Below are positions 63,021 to 64,000 of a DNA stretch of 64,000 nucleotides, one piece after another; within the stretch, counting starts at the first letter, position 1; every line of letters starts with the position of its first letter. A model generated the notes under the pieces. That model was not told the DNA's origin, did not search any database, and saw nothing but the letters and a program-made list of their open reading frames with translations. The DNA comes from Bradyrhizobium sp. dw_411 (GTDB lineage: Bacteria > Pseudomonadota > Alphaproteobacteria > Rhizobiales > Xanthobacteraceae). A program made the position numbers and the translations under genes. The DNA is taken from contig NZ_JAAVUY010000006.1 in assembly GCF_018449695.1 (NCBI RefSeq), positions 310,001 through 374,000 of the forward strand. Reading direction: 5' to 3'.

Positions 63021-63836
63021 ATGCAGTTCAACTGGCGCGCGATCTCCGGTCCGGCTCTCACCGCAATGACGGCATTGATCGCCATTCTTGCCGATCATCG
63101 TCTCGCTGCCGTTCCCAACCCTGCGCCGTTGTTCATTTGCATTGTCGCGTTCGCGGCCTCGCTCAGCGGCCTGGCCTCGGGCATGGCCAGTGCCGCCATC
63201 GCGGTGGCTTGCTCGGCGCTGTTTTTTCTCAATCACCGCGCCACGCCCGGCTACGACACATCCGATCTCGTTCGACTGGCGATGCTCGCGGTGACCGCGA
63301 TCGGCACCGCCGCGATCACCGGCCTGCTGCGTAAAAGATTGATGGACGCGTTTGCGCTGGAGCGCAGACAATACGCCATCGCCGAACGCCTGTCGGCGGC
63401 GCTAGATCAGGTCGACATCGGGATCGTTCTGCTCAACACCGACACCCGCGCCGAATTCATCAATCGCGCCTTTCGCGATTATTTTTCGCTCTCCGACGCC
63501 AAGGCCGACAGCAAGCCGCCGTTTATCGCGCTGATGTATCACGGCCGCGACAACGGCGCGTATGAAATGCCGGAAGAGGAACTGAGCGCCTTCATTGCGG
63601 AGCGAACCGAGATGATGCGCGTCGGCGATTCCACGCCGATCGATATCAATCTCACCAATGGCAAGGTGCTGCGCTTTGCCTGCACCGCGCTGCCCGACGG
63701 CGGACGCATGCTGAGCTACACGCCGGTGACCGATCTCGTGCGCCACACCGACGACCCCGCCGATACCAGCTATTATCAATCGCTGCGTGGCGGCGGCGAT
63801 CGCGGCCTCACCCGGCATTTGCGCGCCGCGGAATAA
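63021..63836 (+). CDS. membrane protein with PAS domain (no kinase domain)
   Basis: A 271-residue protein: about four hydrophobic segments in the first 100 residues (DUF4118-like), then a coiled linker (LLRKRLMDAFALERRQYA) and a PAS domain of the PAS-7 type (about residues 117-232; DQVDIGIVLLNTDTRAEFINR). No histidine-kinase, GGDEF or other output domain follows; after the PAS there is only a polar tail of about 40 residues. The window continues 164 bases past the stop. It may be a sensor whose partner is encoded elsewhere or a truncated sensor kinase. Confidence 0.8.
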   Translation: MQFNWRAISGPALTAMTALIAILADHRLAAVPNPAPLFICIVAFAASLSGLASGMASAAIAVACSALFFLNHRATPGYDTSDLVRLAMLAVTAIGTAAITGLLRKRLMDAFALERRQYAIAERLSAALDQVDIGIVLLNTDTRAEFINRAFRDYFSLSDAKADSKPPFIALMYHGRDNGAYEMPEEELSAFIAERTEMMRVGDSTPIDINLTNGKVLRFACTALPDGGRMLSYTPVTDLVRHTDDPADTSYYQSLRGGGDRGLTRHLRAAE

Positions 63837-64000
63837 GCGCGTGCACGCCACGCACCAGAACCACCTGTGGATAAGTCCCCCTGTCATTGGTACGTAACAA
63901 TACGGGCCTAGCTTTCGATCGCGTCTGATCAGCCCCCCGTCGCAAGATCACACGCCCCCAGCGGTCCCCGTCAGTCGCCGCGTCTGACCGGGGCCGCATT

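Noticed and set aside
63866..63874. TGTGGATAA, a perfect DnaA-box sequence near the right edge
   Set aside because: A single nine-base match is expected roughly once per 130 kb per strand by chance; no cluster, AT-rich unwinding region or origin gene is seen.

Overview
The window is GC-rich, gene-dense alphaproteobacterial chromosome, most like Bradyrhizobium or a close relative (Nitrobacteraceae, Hyphomicrobiales). This is judged from the gene families (DUF992 pairs, DUF3309, the long alphaproteobacterial type of SerC with a serC-type leader RNA, Omp31-like barrels) and from two families of intergenic palindromic repeats scattered between genes. I see no rRNA, tRNA, CRISPR array, insertion sequence or prophage. 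The identification rests on sequence reading only.

Bases 1-9442 form an organosulfur (sulfonate-type) acquisition region. A minus-strand operon runs Tat-exported binding protein, permease, ATPase, acyl-CoA-dehydrogenase-like monooxygenase, luciferase-like monooxygenase, second binding protein. A YeiH-type putative sulfate/sulfite exporter lies downstream, cut by the window edge. A divergent third binding protein, paralogous to the second, is preceded by a possible overlapping leader peptide. Bases 9715-18940 form a second catabolic region: a CmcJ/NvfI-like oxygenase, an SDR lacking the usual catalytic Tyr, a complete branched-chain-amino-acid-type ABC transporter (SBP, LivM, LivH, LivF, LivG) with an AhpD/CMD-like protein inside the operon, and an NtaA/DmoA-type flavin monooxygenase. 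Both regions look like uptake-plus-oxygenation modules for unidentified small molecules.

Bases 19118-27731 hold a RecD-like helicase, MsrA (exported) and MsrB (cytosolic), several small conserved proteins, a Fic toxin with its small antitoxin, a large proline/arginine-rich membrane protein, and purA. Bases 28140-35679 hold an orphan Bug-type binding protein, two paralogous EamA transporters flanking a MarR / tautomerase / DHA2-efflux divergon with visible operator-like palindromes, and a Cache-domain chemoreceptor.

Bases 35944-64000 are mainly core metabolism with interspersed accessory genes: serC-serA with a leader RNA, GNAT and GST enzymes, two outer-membrane barrels, an Fsr-type efflux pump, glmM with a possible start-site-sequestering leader helix, lldD, a tandem pair of exported small proteins, aroE, a bile-acid-symporter-like carrier with a divergent LysR regulator, a WG-repeat protein, an EF-G-like GTPase lacking the catalytic His, a tandem DUF992 pair, aspartate aminotransferase, a GT87-like membrane protein, a second GST, two tiny membrane proteins, a DUF486 protein and a membrane PAS protein.

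Recurring themes are tandem or near-tandem paralogue pairs (binding proteins, EamA, barrels, DUF992, the 47-48 kb pair, GSTs) and repeat elements placed immediately after stop codons.
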